Source of the DNA: Coriobacteriia bacterium
Lineage (GTDB): Bacteria > Actinomycetota > Coriobacteriia > Coriobacteriales > Eggerthellaceae
Direction: 5' to 3'
Length of the DNA: 64,000 bases
Assembly: GCA_030536315.1 (NCBI GenBank)
Contig: JAUNQF010000001.1
Span: 12,831-76,830 of the forward strand
Below, piece by piece: positions 9,079 through 18,799 of the stretch (position 1 is its first letter; the number at the start of each line of letters is the position of its first letter). Under the pieces are notes generated by a model. That model was not told the origin of the DNA and searched no databases. It was given only the letters and a program-made list of their open reading frames with translations. Made by a program: the position numbers and the translations under genes.

Positions 9079-10647
9079 ATGGCTAAGTGAAAATTGAAAG
9101 AAAAACCAAAAGAGGAAGTAAAGCAGACTAAAAAGTTTCTCCCTCAGAAGAAAGAAAAAACCGCTGAAGAGCTTGAGGCCATCGAAGAAAAGAAGGCCAA
9201 GCAGGCTGAAGCCAAGGCAAAGAAAAAGGCCGAAGCCGAGGCCGCGCGCGCCAAAAAGAAGGCTGAAAACGCCACTAAGCGCGCTGCAAAAAAGAAAGTC
9301 AGCGACAAGAAAAAGAAAGAGCGCGCGCAAAAGCGTGAGAAGTTTTACTCGAAAGGCTTCGGTAAAGTTTTGGCCATTGTTGGCAGATTCTTCGCCAAGC
9401 TTGGACATTGAATTGCAGTTCCATTTGTGTTTTTGTGGAAGTTGATCGTCAAAGGCGTTCGCAAATTTTTCCAACTTGACGATGACACTGCACCTAATTT
9501 GGTCGACGTCAAAAAGGAGAAGAAGGGGCTTCGCCGCTTAGATAATAGGCAGCGCGCAATGAGGAATCGCGCAATCTTGGTTGCTGCAGTTGTTGTAATT
9601 TGCCCGATCGTGATTTTGGGCGGATTCAAAGTTGCAGGCGCGCTTGAGCTAAATGGTGGCTTCGCTGGATCGACGGGCGACACCTATTTCAAGGAAGCCG
9701 ACGTCACAAAATACATCACGGAGCAGACTCTTTACAAGCAATACGCGAAGAGCCTTTCTACTTGGCAGCAATACTTAAGCATGTATGGCATGACCACTGA
9801 AACTTTCCGCGAAAAGTGCATTCAGGATAAATTTCAGCACGAAGAAATGGTCCGCCGTGCTTGCGACCATGAAGGAATAACCGTTGACGAAGACAAGGTC
9901 GACGAGCATGTTGCAAGCTTCCGCGCAAAGTATGACAGCGACGCCAATTACAAAAAGGCGCTCGAAAATGCGGGCTTCACCGAAGACACCTACCGCGACA
10001 ACGTCAAGCAAACAATGCTTGAAAAAGCGCTTATCGAAAAGGTAATTACCGTTGATGCTCCAAGCGATGACGATGTAAAGACATACCTTTCCAGCGCCTC
10101 GTCTACTTATAAGGATGCGCGTCAAAGTTCGCACATTCTCTTCGATGCGAAGGACACCGCAACCGCTCAAAGCGTGCTCGACCAAATCAACGCTGGCACG
10201 CTCAGCTTCGAAGCCGCAGTTGCCCAGTATTCGAAAGACGAAGCCACAAAGGCTAAGGGCGGTGACCGCGGTTGGGACAAAATCGAGAGCTTCACTTCGG
10301 CATATAATAATGGCCTAAGCGGCCTTTCAGCTGGAGAAGTTTGCAAGGAGCTCGTAACCGACAGCGAAGGCATTCATATTATTAAGTGCACAGCCAAGTG
10401 GGATACGCCGGATACAATAGAAAGCCTCGATGGTGTTCCTCAGGCTATTATCGAAGAGTGCCGCAAGAAGAAAAATGAAAGTAATCAAGCCACTGAACTT
10501 ACAACTTGGCTTCAAACATTTGCAACTGACAATGGCATCGAAAACAAAGTTTTTCCAATGCCAAACGGTTTGCCATATTACACCGAAGTAAGTGCTAGCA
10601 GCTCATCCGCAGCAAGTTCCGCCGCTACCACCACTTCAACCGGCTAA
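9079..10647 (+). CDS. Membrane-anchored parvulin foldase (PrsA/SurA-like)
   Basis: A 522-residue protein. Residues 1-110 are an unusually long cytoplasmic Lys/Ala/Glu-rich coiled segment. A hydrophobic helix follows at about 165-187, then an extracytoplasmic SurA_N-like helical region. A PpiC-type peptidyl-prolyl isomerase domain covers about 345-440 (SSHILFDAKD, FEAAVAQYSKD, KGGDRGW, GIHIIKC). It ends in a Ser/Ala/Thr-rich tail. It probably helps fold secreted proteins, of which this window encodes several large ones. TGA codons at 9088 and 9409 are read as Trp; stopping at the second would separate the basic segment from the foldase. The start at 9079 has AAGGAT upstream. A 22-base repeat lies nine bases after the stop. 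Confidence 0.85.
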
Positions 10648-10655
10648 ATCACTCA

Positions 10656-10677
10656 CTGCCCGCGGTCAGAGCTCGAT
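10656..10677. repeat. 22-bp dispersed repeat, copy 1
   Basis: CTGCCCGCGGTCAGAGCTCGAT, nearly palindromic in its first 14 bases. It matches 38075-38096 on the opposite strand at 21 of 22 positions and a weaker copy at 35697-35710. All three lie directly behind the 3' end of a gene. Confidence 0.55.
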
Positions 10678-10737
10678 TTGTCCGCGGAATTTACTCGATT
10701 TACTCTGGGTTAAAACTGGAAGAGAGATAGGAAAAAC

Positions 10738-11037
10738 ATGGAATTTGAAGTTTCAAAAAACGCCGAGAAAACAACCGTAAAGGTTAAGGGCAAAATTGAC
10801 TCGGCAACAGTCTATGAGCTGGAAGAAGGCATCAAGGAAGAGATGCTTCTCGCAAAAACAATGGCAATCGACTTTAGCGAACTCGAATACATCTCATCTG
10901 CGGGCGCGCGTCTTCTGCTCATGATCCAGAAAAAAATGAACAAGCGCAATGGGAACCTCGTAATTATGAATTGCAATAAAGATGTGCTTGATGTATTTGA
11001 AAAGACGGGATTTACACAAGTCCTCACAATAATCTAA
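10738..11037 (+). CDS. STAS-domain anti-anti-sigma factor-like protein
   Basis: A single-domain STAS protein of 99 residues (SpoIIAA/RsbV type). These proteins bind an RsbW-like kinase when unphosphorylated and are switched by phosphorylation of one Ser. Here the likely site is in EYISSAGARLLL near residue 57. The C-terminal part, VFEKTGF, is typical. It has a GAGAGATAGGAAA leader and lies 15 bases before a gene carrying both a SpoIIE-type phosphatase and an RsbW-like ATPase. The pair thus encodes a whole partner-switch module; the sigma factor or other target is not next to it. Confidence 0.92.
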   Translation: MEFEVSKNAEKTTVKVKGKIDSATVYELEEGIKEEMLLAKTMAIDFSELEYISSAGARLLLMIQKKMNKRNGNLVIMNCNKDVLDVFEKTGFTQVLTII

Positions 11038-11052
11038 CCGAAGGGAGCCGGT

Positions 11053-13791
11053 ATGCCATTAGTTTATGCAGGATTAATCACAACAGTTTGTACTGTTATT
11101 CTTTTTGCCCTCGAGAAAAAGACGAAGTTCGGGCGCTGGAACCCGATTTTACGCCAAGTCATAATTGGTGTGGTTTTTGGACTTTGCGCGGCCTATGCAA
11201 CCGAGATCGGAAGTTTTAACGTCAACGGTGCAGCGCTTAACTGCCGCGACGCTGGCCCGGTCATTGCTGGTCTTATGTTCGGCCCGTGATCAGGTATTAT
11301 TGCTGGTGTCATCGGCGCGGCTGACCGCTTCTTCATTGCAACGCCAATCTTCGGCATCGGCGCATACACCTGGATTCCATGTTCGGTCGCAACGCTTTGT
11401 GCAGGTATTTTCGCGGGCGTTTTCCACGAACTAATGTTTAAAGATCACCGCCCATTTGTGCTTCACGCGCTTGTTTTTATCATGCTCACCGAAGTATTCC
11501 ACATGGGCATGGTCCCGCTCTTCCATATGGATGACATGCAAAACGCAACTATGGTAATGTATAACGTATTCCTGCCGCTGCTGCTCTCGAACGCGGCGGT
11601 TGTGGGTGCTTCGTTTTTCATCACCAGTTTTATGGACATGCGTTTCAAAGGCCACAAGGTCAGGGAAATCATTTTCAGCAAAGACATTTTCTTCACGCAG
11701 GATTTGTTCTTCAGTTTCCAATTTTGGTTGCTGGTTATCATTTGCTTCGCGTTTGCAACTAATATTATTGCAATGAGCTTCTTCAATGATCGCATGTCGG
11801 TCGCCAGCACCGAAACGCGTTTCAAAAGCGACCTTACTTCGATGCAAAAGCTCATCGTCCAGGACGCCGAAACCCTTCAGGTCAGCCACGTTGGCATGGC
11901 GAAGGTTTACGCCCGCGACTGGTCGGACGAAGAGGTCTCGCAATACTTCATCGTTAAAACTGCGACTGGCGAAATCCTCAGCAGCGAGCGAGGCGTCCCA
12001 GAGCTCTTCACTGAAGCAATGACTAAGCCTGAGCTAGACTTATTTGAGACCAACGTCAACGGCACACATTATTATGTGGATTATGCGAACTTAGAAGACT
12101 TCACAATTGTTCAATACTCAATTGAAAAATACGAGATGTTTATTCCGCACTTGAACTCGTCATTTACGATGTTCTTGCAAATCGTCGTTTTCGGTATCAT
12201 GATGTTCAGCGTTTTCATGCTGCTCAAAAAGTTGGTCGGCGAAAACCTCCTAAAGATTAACGAAAGCCTTGAGGCCATTACAAGTGGTAACCTCGACACC
12301 AAAGTTGACGTCTACAGCCACAAAGAATTTGCCGCGCTGTCTGACCGCATTAACGCTACGGTCGACACCCTCAAAGACTACATTCAAGCCGAAGCCGACC
12401 GCTTCAAGGAAGACTTCGAAATGGCACGTCAGATTCAGCTTTCCGCGCTGCCAAACGTTTTCCCTCCATTCCCAGACAACAAGGAAATCGACCTCCACGC
12501 TAAATATCAAAGTGCGAAGGAAGTTGGCGGTGACTTCTACGACTACTATTTCGTTAACAAAAATACGCTGGCATTCCTCATCGCCGATGTTTCCGGAAAG
12601 GGTATCCCAGCTGCTATGTTTATGATGCGTGCCAAGACAGCGATTCGCGTCTTCGCAGAAAAGCACCTCGATGCAGCCAAGACTCTCGAGGCCACCAATG
12701 ACTACCTCAATGAAAATAACGAAGCCGAGCTCTTCGTAACTTGTTGGCTTGGCTTTATCAACATCGAGACTGGCCTTATGCAATATGCAACTGCCGGCCA
12801 CAACCCACCGGTTGTCATTAATGACAAAACCGGCAAATGCGAATTCCTCGATGCGCCAATTTCGCTGGTTCTTGGTGGTATGGAAGGAATTAAGTACCAG
12901 AATGCTGAATATCAAATGCAGCCAGGCGAGAAGCTACTTCTTTACACGGATGGTATCACCGAAGCTCACAATGAAAAATCTGAGCTCTATGGCGATGACA
13001 CTGTTGTTGACTTCGCAAAGAAGAACATGAAAGCCGATGTCACAGTACTTTGCGATAACCTCTTCCAGGATGTTGAGAACTTCGCTGGCAAGGCTGATCA
13101 GTTCGATGACGAAACTGTTCTTGCCTTTATTTACAATGGCGCTCCAAAGAAGAAAGTAGAAAATTTGTTCGAAACTGAAATTAGCGTTTTTGCAAAGACT
13201 GAAAACGTCACCCGTGTTTGTGACCGCCTCGAAGAGATCCTTCCGCAAACTAACGCGCCGCTTGATTTTACGCCTAAGTTCTGCGTGGCCATCGATGAAA
13301 TTTTCAGTAACATTGTTAAATACGGTTACAAGGATCCAAGTAAATATGTAACTGTTCGTGTCCAGGTAGATGAGCGCGATCCTAAGAAAAAGGCAGTTAA
13401 AGTCACATTTGTTGATGCCGCTGACCGCTTCAACCCATTGGATGAAAGCGCGCCAGACATCACGCTTAGCGCTGAAGAGCGTGACATCGGAGGCCTTGGA
13501 ATTTACATGGTTCGCAAGCTTATGGACGATGTTTTCTACATTTACAAAGACAAGGCAAACAACCTTACCCTTGTAAAATACTTTGGTGAGGGCGCACCAA
13601 GCAAAGAAGAAATTCAAAAGATGCAGGAAGAAGAAAACAAAAAGCAAGCAGCCGAAGCTGCAGCAAAGAAAGACCCAGAACCAAAACCTAAACCAGAACC
13701 AAAAGACGCCAAACCTGCACCCAAATCAGAACCAAAACCAGCAGACAAAGACGCCAAACCTGCATCTAAACCACCAAAGGAAGACAAGTAG
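11053..13791 (+). CDS. LytS-type sensor with SpoIIE phosphatase and RsbW-like kinase
   Basis: A 912-residue membrane regulator. Residues 1-210 form a LytS-like 5TM sensor (GPVIAGLMFGPWSGIIAGVI). A further helix, an extracytoplasmic loop and a helix near 365-390 come next, then HAMP (about 390-445), a PP2C/SpoIIE phosphatase (about 455-690; EVGGDFYDYY, ADVSGKG, AGHNPP, LLLYTDGITEA, DDETVLAF) and an RsbW-like HATPase (about 705-842; DEIFSNIVKYGY, IGGLGIYMVRKL). The last 65 residues are a Lys/Pro/Glu repeat tail. One protein therefore carries both the phosphatase that activates a STAS partner and the kinase that inactivates it. The TGA at 11287 is read as Trp inside the sensor, where standard code would cut off all catalytic domains. 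It follows the STAS gene in one operon; the signal sensed is unknown. Confidence 0.93.
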
Positions 13792-13865
13792 TAGCAAAGC
13801 ATAATCATGTTTCTGCAAAGCAAAGCTAAACTTAAGCAAAGCAAAAGCAGGAACACCAAAAACAC

Positions 13866-13888
13866 AAAGGGCCGCACCGCGGCCCTTT
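13866..13888 (+). terminator. Rho-independent terminator
   Basis: AAAGGGCCGC ACC GCGGCCCTTT followed by TA and further T residues; it ends the STAS/SpoIIE operon. Confidence 0.85.
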
Positions 13889-14139
13889 TACTTTACAAAA
13901 CCAACCTACCAGCTTCAATTCCCAGCAAACCTCCACAAAGGCAACCTCACATTCCCATTTCCCTTTGTTACTTTCCTCATCACACCAGGCATAACATAAA
14001 AAAGTAGCAAAGGGGCGCCCAATCAACCCTCCTCCCACAATCCCTCAACGCCAATGTAATCTTGCCTAATGTTGTGTCAAAAAGTAAATCAATCGCTTAT
14101 GTTTGTTATTAATTGATATTTCCATAATTTATATATTGT

Positions 14140-14268
14140 AAAAATGTTGTTCAATCGCTTATGTTTGTAATACAAAATAAGAAAAATTGAATTTCAAAAT
14201 TTAAATCCTGGTTATTTATGAACAACACATAAATTAATGCTGATTTATTAAGCGATTGAACGCATTTT
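14140..14268. repeat. Inverted-repeat element, second copy
   Basis: Arms at 14149-14161 (GTTCAATCGCTTA) and 14249-14261 (TAAGCGATTGAAC), flanked by AAAATG and its complement, about 87 bases apart. This is the same arm sequence and spacing as the element at 7285-7431, but the interiors differ. A direct half-copy (TCAATCGCTTATGTTTGT) lies at 14089-14106. Confidence 0.5.
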
Positions 14269-14315
14269 TTGCCATGAATAGAATACTCAAGTTCTAAATA
14301 TATAAATATTTGCCA

Positions 14316-15353
14316 TTATATATTTGTTTTAAGTTCTTTTCATAAGTGCATTTGCCTGCTAGTGAAGTCCGATATTGTTATTCTTGTGTTTTGCTGGTTA
14401 GTCTTTAATATCTTAAGGGCTAAAGTGTGAAAAGAACTTCTGGTTTTCATGAGTGCTGGAACAAAACTAATCAAAGTTCATCCTTCATTATGGAATACAT
14501 CTAGCCTAAGTTTGTCTTTTTTATTTTGATTTTCATTTTCGTGATACATTGTGCTGTCATATTCTATTGCTAGTTTTGTTTTGGGGTTACTAAGATCTGG
14601 TCGAATTTTAGAATATCCAAGAATATTTATTGAGTCAGCTGACAGCTTTATAGGATAATTTAGCTTTATATTTTTAAGTCCATATCCTCCAATTTTTCTA
14701 GGTGCTGTTAGCATAATAAATAGTTTTGTCTCTTGTGGTGATGCAGAACCATTTTCTAGGTATTTTGCAATATACCTTGCTTTGCTTATTCCGCGCATAT
14801 GTTTATGCGTTTTTTCTATTTTATATATGTATTTGTTTATTCGATTGACTGTTGTAAGTTGTGATACGGGTGACAAAAATGAGGTAATTTCACCATTTTG
14901 CATTGTATAAGATCCACATAGTTCCATTCCTAACACAAATAGCTGCTCCAAACTTAATATTTCAGCTAATTGGCAAAATAAAAGTTCAGGACAGACAACA
15001 TATATTCCCTTTGTTACTTTTATAAATGACCAAGGAGGTAATGTTTCACGATTAAGATGGTATTTCACTCGTGTTGTTTTATTTTGGTTTGTGTATCTAG
15101 AAATTAGTAAATCTATTTTTTCATCTTCATGCAAATACGGAATAGTATTTTTCATAACATCGTAAGTATGGGTTGTTTTGTTGTTCACATTTATGTTTAC
15201 TAATGGAAGTGTTCATTTATTGACTTCTGGAGTATAGATATTTGCGCCGAGTATGTTATTGCCCTTGTTGTTAACAATTACAAGGATGTTGTTTGCGCGG
15301 GCATTGCGATAAAAATTGAGTGCTGAAGTATGGCTAATGAAGATGTTTTGCAT
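14316..15353 (-). CDS. DUF559/Vsr-like nuclease-fold protein
   Basis: A protein of 345 residues once TGA is read as Trp (three codons, one near the N-terminus). The true start is ATG at 15353 with AAAGGA upstream; a GTG at 15188 would drop 55 residues. The N-terminus (MQNIFISHTSALNFYR) and the C-terminus resemble a family frequent in Actinobacteria with an endonuclease-like end. In that end RPDLSNPKTKLAIEYDS, then YHE, then a basic KDKLRLDVFH and a hydrophobic strand could form a PD-(D/E)xK or Vsr-type core (Asp, Glu, Asp). The base composition is clearly richer in A+T than the neighbours, suggesting transfer. The role is unknown; nuclease activity is inferred from fold resemblance only. Confidence 0.55.
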
Positions 15354-15507
15354 TTTTGTTCCTTTCGTGCTTCGATTGTAGTGGCGAAGTTTTATTCGAT
15401 TGTTTTGCTGTCCCCGAGTGGGTTAGAAGCGAATGCTTTGGCGAAAAAAGCGAAGGCTTCAGCGTGCGAATGATTGTAGCAAAATTGTTGCTAAAAAGAG
15501 TAAATAA

Positions 15508-15606
15508 ATGAAAAAAATTTATGAAATTAATGTATATTTTACGCATACGTATTCGCTACGAAACGATGCCGTCTGCGTTGTCATGGAAATGAAACAAGGT
15601 GATTAA
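15508..15606 (+). CDS. Possible 32-residue leader peptide
   Basis: An ATG-started frame of 32 codons (MKKIYEINVY...) ends in TAA at 15604-15606, right where the transporter frame appears to begin. It could couple ribosomes to the next gene, which has no ordinary start codon. No homology is recognised, and it may be chance. Confidence 0.25.
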   Translation: MKKIYEINVYFTHTYSLRNDAVCVVMEMKQGD

Positions 15607-15608
15607 TT

Positions 15609-17435
15609 ATTAGCAATGAAGAAGCAAATATAAGCAAAAGTGCGAAGGATTTCCGCGCGTATGTAAAGAAGAAAAGACGAGCTAACACACAGCAAATTTT
15701 TTACAGCACATTATCAACGCTGACAATATCTACTTTAACTTTCACGATTGCGATGGTCATCGATGGCGTAATTATTGGTCAGTTTTTGGGAACGAACGCC
15801 ATTGCCGCCTATGGTTTGGCACTGCCGATGTTCATCGCAACAAATGCTGTGTTTGGAATTTTTGCCACGGGCGCTCAATCGCTTTGTGGAAATTGCATGG
15901 GCCGAGGCGACATGAAAAGCGCCAACGGCTTTTTCAACGCGACCATGATTGTGATGGTCGCGCTTTCAATTTTGATCACTGCAGGCATGATATTTTTTGC
16001 TGAGCCCCTAGCCATCCTTCTTGGCGCAAATACAAGCACGCCTGAAATGGCAGACATAATGCAAAATACCAAGGGCTATATTATCGGGCTTGGAGTTGGT
16101 GTTTTCTTCCAGTTTGGTGCGAGGATCCTTTCACCCTTCATGCAACTTGACAACGATCGAGGCAAAGTCGCCCCGGCTGCGATTTGTGGATCGGCGGTCA
16201 ACATCACCGGCGATTTGCTAAACGCGTTCGTGCTAAATTGAGGCATGTTTGGTATGGCCTTTATGAGTTCGATGAGCTTTGTCACCGAATTTATTTTCTT
16301 GTCCACTCACTTTTTAAAGAAGGACAAAAACTATAAAATCAACCCTAAGCTTGCAGTTTGGAAAGGTTGGGGTCAAGTTATTCTAATTGGTTTGCCAACT
16401 GCGGTCCAGGCAGTTTGTAGCACCGCAAAAAGCATTTTCATGAATTACGGTCTGCTCGCCCTGGCTGGAAGCATTGGCGTTGCGGCCTTCAGCATTCAGT
16501 CAAACAGCCAAAACGTTTTCGGATGCGTAACCATCGCGCTGGGAGCAACCATTTTGATGCTCGCAAATATCTACGAAGGCGAAGAAGACAACACCGCGCT
16601 TAAAAATTTGTTCAAACATGGAATGACAGTGGCCGTTGCAATTGTTGGTGCAATCTCTGTTGTGCTGTTCATTTTTGCGCCGTTTGTAGCGCCGCTTTAT
16701 ACCAACGATTCCGAAGTTCTGGACATGGCCATCACTGCAATTCGCTTCTACGCAGCAGGAATGATCCTATACAGCATCAGCCTGACAATCCAAAACTTTA
16801 TTCAGGGAACCAAAAAAATCGGCCTTACAATTGTAATTTGTGCATGCTGCGAAATCATTTATGTGGTTGTTGCCGCGCTCAGCCTATCGCCATTTTTCGG
16901 CGTTTACGGTTATTGGGCGGCCTTCGCCGTTGCGCAAATTTTGACAATCCTCACATATTGCGTGATCGTAATAATTAGAAAGAAAACCCTCAAATTCAGT
17001 CTGGACAATTTCTTGCTTCTGCCGAAAGATTTCGAAGCCGACACAAGCAAGAAGTTTGAATTCACTGCAAGCGACGAAGAAGGCGTCATGATGTCTTCGT
17101 TTGGCGCTGAAGTTTTGTGCCAGAAAAATAATATCGATGCGAAGAAGACTAACGCAATTTCACTGTGCGTCGAAGAGATGGCAATGAACGTTGTTGAAAC
17201 TGGAATCAAGGATGCAAACAAGCAACGCGTCGACGTAAAAGTCCTGGTTAAAGGGGATAACATCATCATCCGCTTGCGCGACAATTGCCCGGCAATGAAC
17301 CCAATCGAGCACTTTAAGAAAATCAGCGACGAAGACCCGTTCGCCGCAATTGGAATTAAAATGGTAATGAACATTGCAAAAGATGTTAACTATATTAGTA
17401 CTATGAAGTTGAACAACCTCATAATTACTATATAA
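15609..17435 (+). CDS. MATE-family transporter fused to RsbW-like ATPase
   Basis: A fusion of about 608 residues. The N-terminal part (about 45-470) is a 12-helix MATE exporter (VIDGVIIGQFLGTNAIAAYG in helix 1, SIGVAAFSIQSN later). The C-terminal part (about 480-608) is a GHKL ATPase of RsbW type: CVEEMAMNVVE is the N box, LRDNCPAMNP a degenerate G1 box, DPFAAIGIKMVMNI the G2 box. Such domains normally phosphorylate STAS proteins, and the next gene begins with STAS. TGA at 16239 is read as Trp. No ATG, GTG or TTG lies upstream of the first helix in this frame; ATT at 15609 with AAGGTG seven bases before it is the best start, while ATG at 15753 would cut off helix 1. A small ORF ends at 15606. 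Confidence 0.85.
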
Positions 17436-17455
17436 TGAAAGTGGAAAGGAAAACT

Positions 17456-18799
17456 ATGGCTAAGAAAGAAACTAAAAAGACTTCAATGCCAAAATCCGAT
17501 CTTGCCTGAGACGCAATGAAGACAAAAGGGGGCAAAAAAAGCGAGGTCGCAAAGAAGCCCAAAAAAGCAATGAAAAATGCGAGTGGCTTAAAGGGCTATT
17601 TGGAAGGCAACACCCTTTATGTTTCTATACCTCATAAGACAATTGATTCAAGCAACATCATGAAGTTTGACAAACAGCTTGAAGACATTATCAAGCAAAA
17701 GCAAAAGTGGGACATCGTGTTTGACATGGAAAACGTCGAAGCATGTTCGTCGTCGGTTTTGCGACGTATGGTTATGCTTAAAGATGCTGGCTATAACATT
17801 AAAATCATAAATGCCGGCCGTAAGCTTTATGACATTTTCGCGGTTGTTGGCTTCGACAAGATTGTTCACATCGGTACGAAAAAGCTCAACATTAACACAA
17901 AGAACATGAAGCAATTCGCCGAAGGTGGTAACGGAAAAATTTATGAGTTCACCCGCGACGAAATTCTCAAAATTTATTATGATTTTCAAAGCGAAGAAAA
18001 AATCGAGCGAGGCATGCGCAACGCGAAGCTTGCGTTCACCAAAGGCTTGCCTGTTGCCATACCTTATGCGTCGGTCAAAACAGACCAGGGTATTGGCATT
18101 ATTTATGAAAAGGTTATTGGCAAAAGTTTGGCTGCGACCATGCACAACAACAAGAAGTATTTCGATACTGGCGCGCGCGAAATGACGAAGCTATGCCTCC
18201 AGCTTGCAACAACTCACTTCGGCGACGAAGAGCTAACCAATGTTAAGCTTGGCTTCGTAAATGGTCTTGACCCAATTGCGAAGTTCTTGCCGCCGCATTA
18301 TGTTGATGCTTACAACATTGCAATCGAGATGTTGCCAGAAACTGACACCGCCGTCCATGGCGATTTCCACGCCAAAAACATCATGCTCGAAGGCAACGAG
18401 CTTTTGCTCATCGATGTTGATGACTTCGGTAGCGGCCATCCAATCTGGGATGTTGGTTCAATGTATACGGCTTACAAGTTCCTATCTGACAAAGGTGACG
18501 AAGACGAAACCTTCGCGATGGTCGGCATGAACGTTGCTGAAGCCGCACGTGTTTGGGACATCTTCTGCGAAGAATACTTCAAGGGTGTTGGCAAGCGCGA
18601 AACTCAGCGCCGTATTAATGCTGCAAGTTGGTATGGTGCAATTCGTACAGCGAAGCTCTACGCCAACCGCTTTGAGCTAACCACAATGAAAGACCCAACA
18701 ACAAAATTCGTTGTTGAAATGGTCAAACAGCTCCTCGATTTTAGCGTTATGGAGCACCTGTGGGAAATGGTTGAAATTTTCAAAACTTGGAAAGACTAA
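17456..18799 (+). CDS. STAS domain fused to APH/choline-kinase-like kinase
   Basis: A 447-residue two-domain protein. After a Lys-rich N-terminus, residues 45-150 form a STAS domain; FDMENVEACSSSVLRRM contains the Ser cluster where anti-anti-sigma factors are phosphorylated. Residues 155-420 are a small-molecule kinase of the aminoglycoside/choline kinase fold: HGDFHAKNIM is the catalytic loop and LIDVDDFGSGHP the metal-binding Asp motif. Its substrate is unknown; a sugar, amino alcohol or lipid head group is possible. TGA at 17507 is read as Trp. The ribosome site GGAAAGGAAAA fits ATG 17456. It lies between the MATE-ATPase and GT-GH3 genes, and its STAS part is the natural partner of the upstream ATPase. 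Confidence 0.87.

Larger units (their letters stand above)
13792..14315. other. Gene-free stretch between convergent genes
   Basis: About 520 bases with no supported gene. It holds a G+C-rich terminator (13866-13888), A/C-rich low-complexity sequence, and an A+T-rich part with the second GTTCAATCGCTTA inverted-repeat element plus an extra half-copy at 14089-14106. Short open frames here lack start signals and recognisable products. Confidence 0.6.

Noticed and set aside
9175-9445. Lys/Arg/Pro-rich ORF inside the foldase gene
   Set aside because: A frame shadow of a Lys/Ala-rich coding segment, without start signal.
12250-13647. Minus-strand ORFs opposite the SpoIIE/RsbW-like gene
   Set aside because: They are antisense to well-supported domains and have biased, meaningless composition.
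15753-17435. MATE gene starting at ATG 15753
   Set aside because: That start would remove most of the first membrane helix, and the upstream frame encodes a sensible N-terminus.
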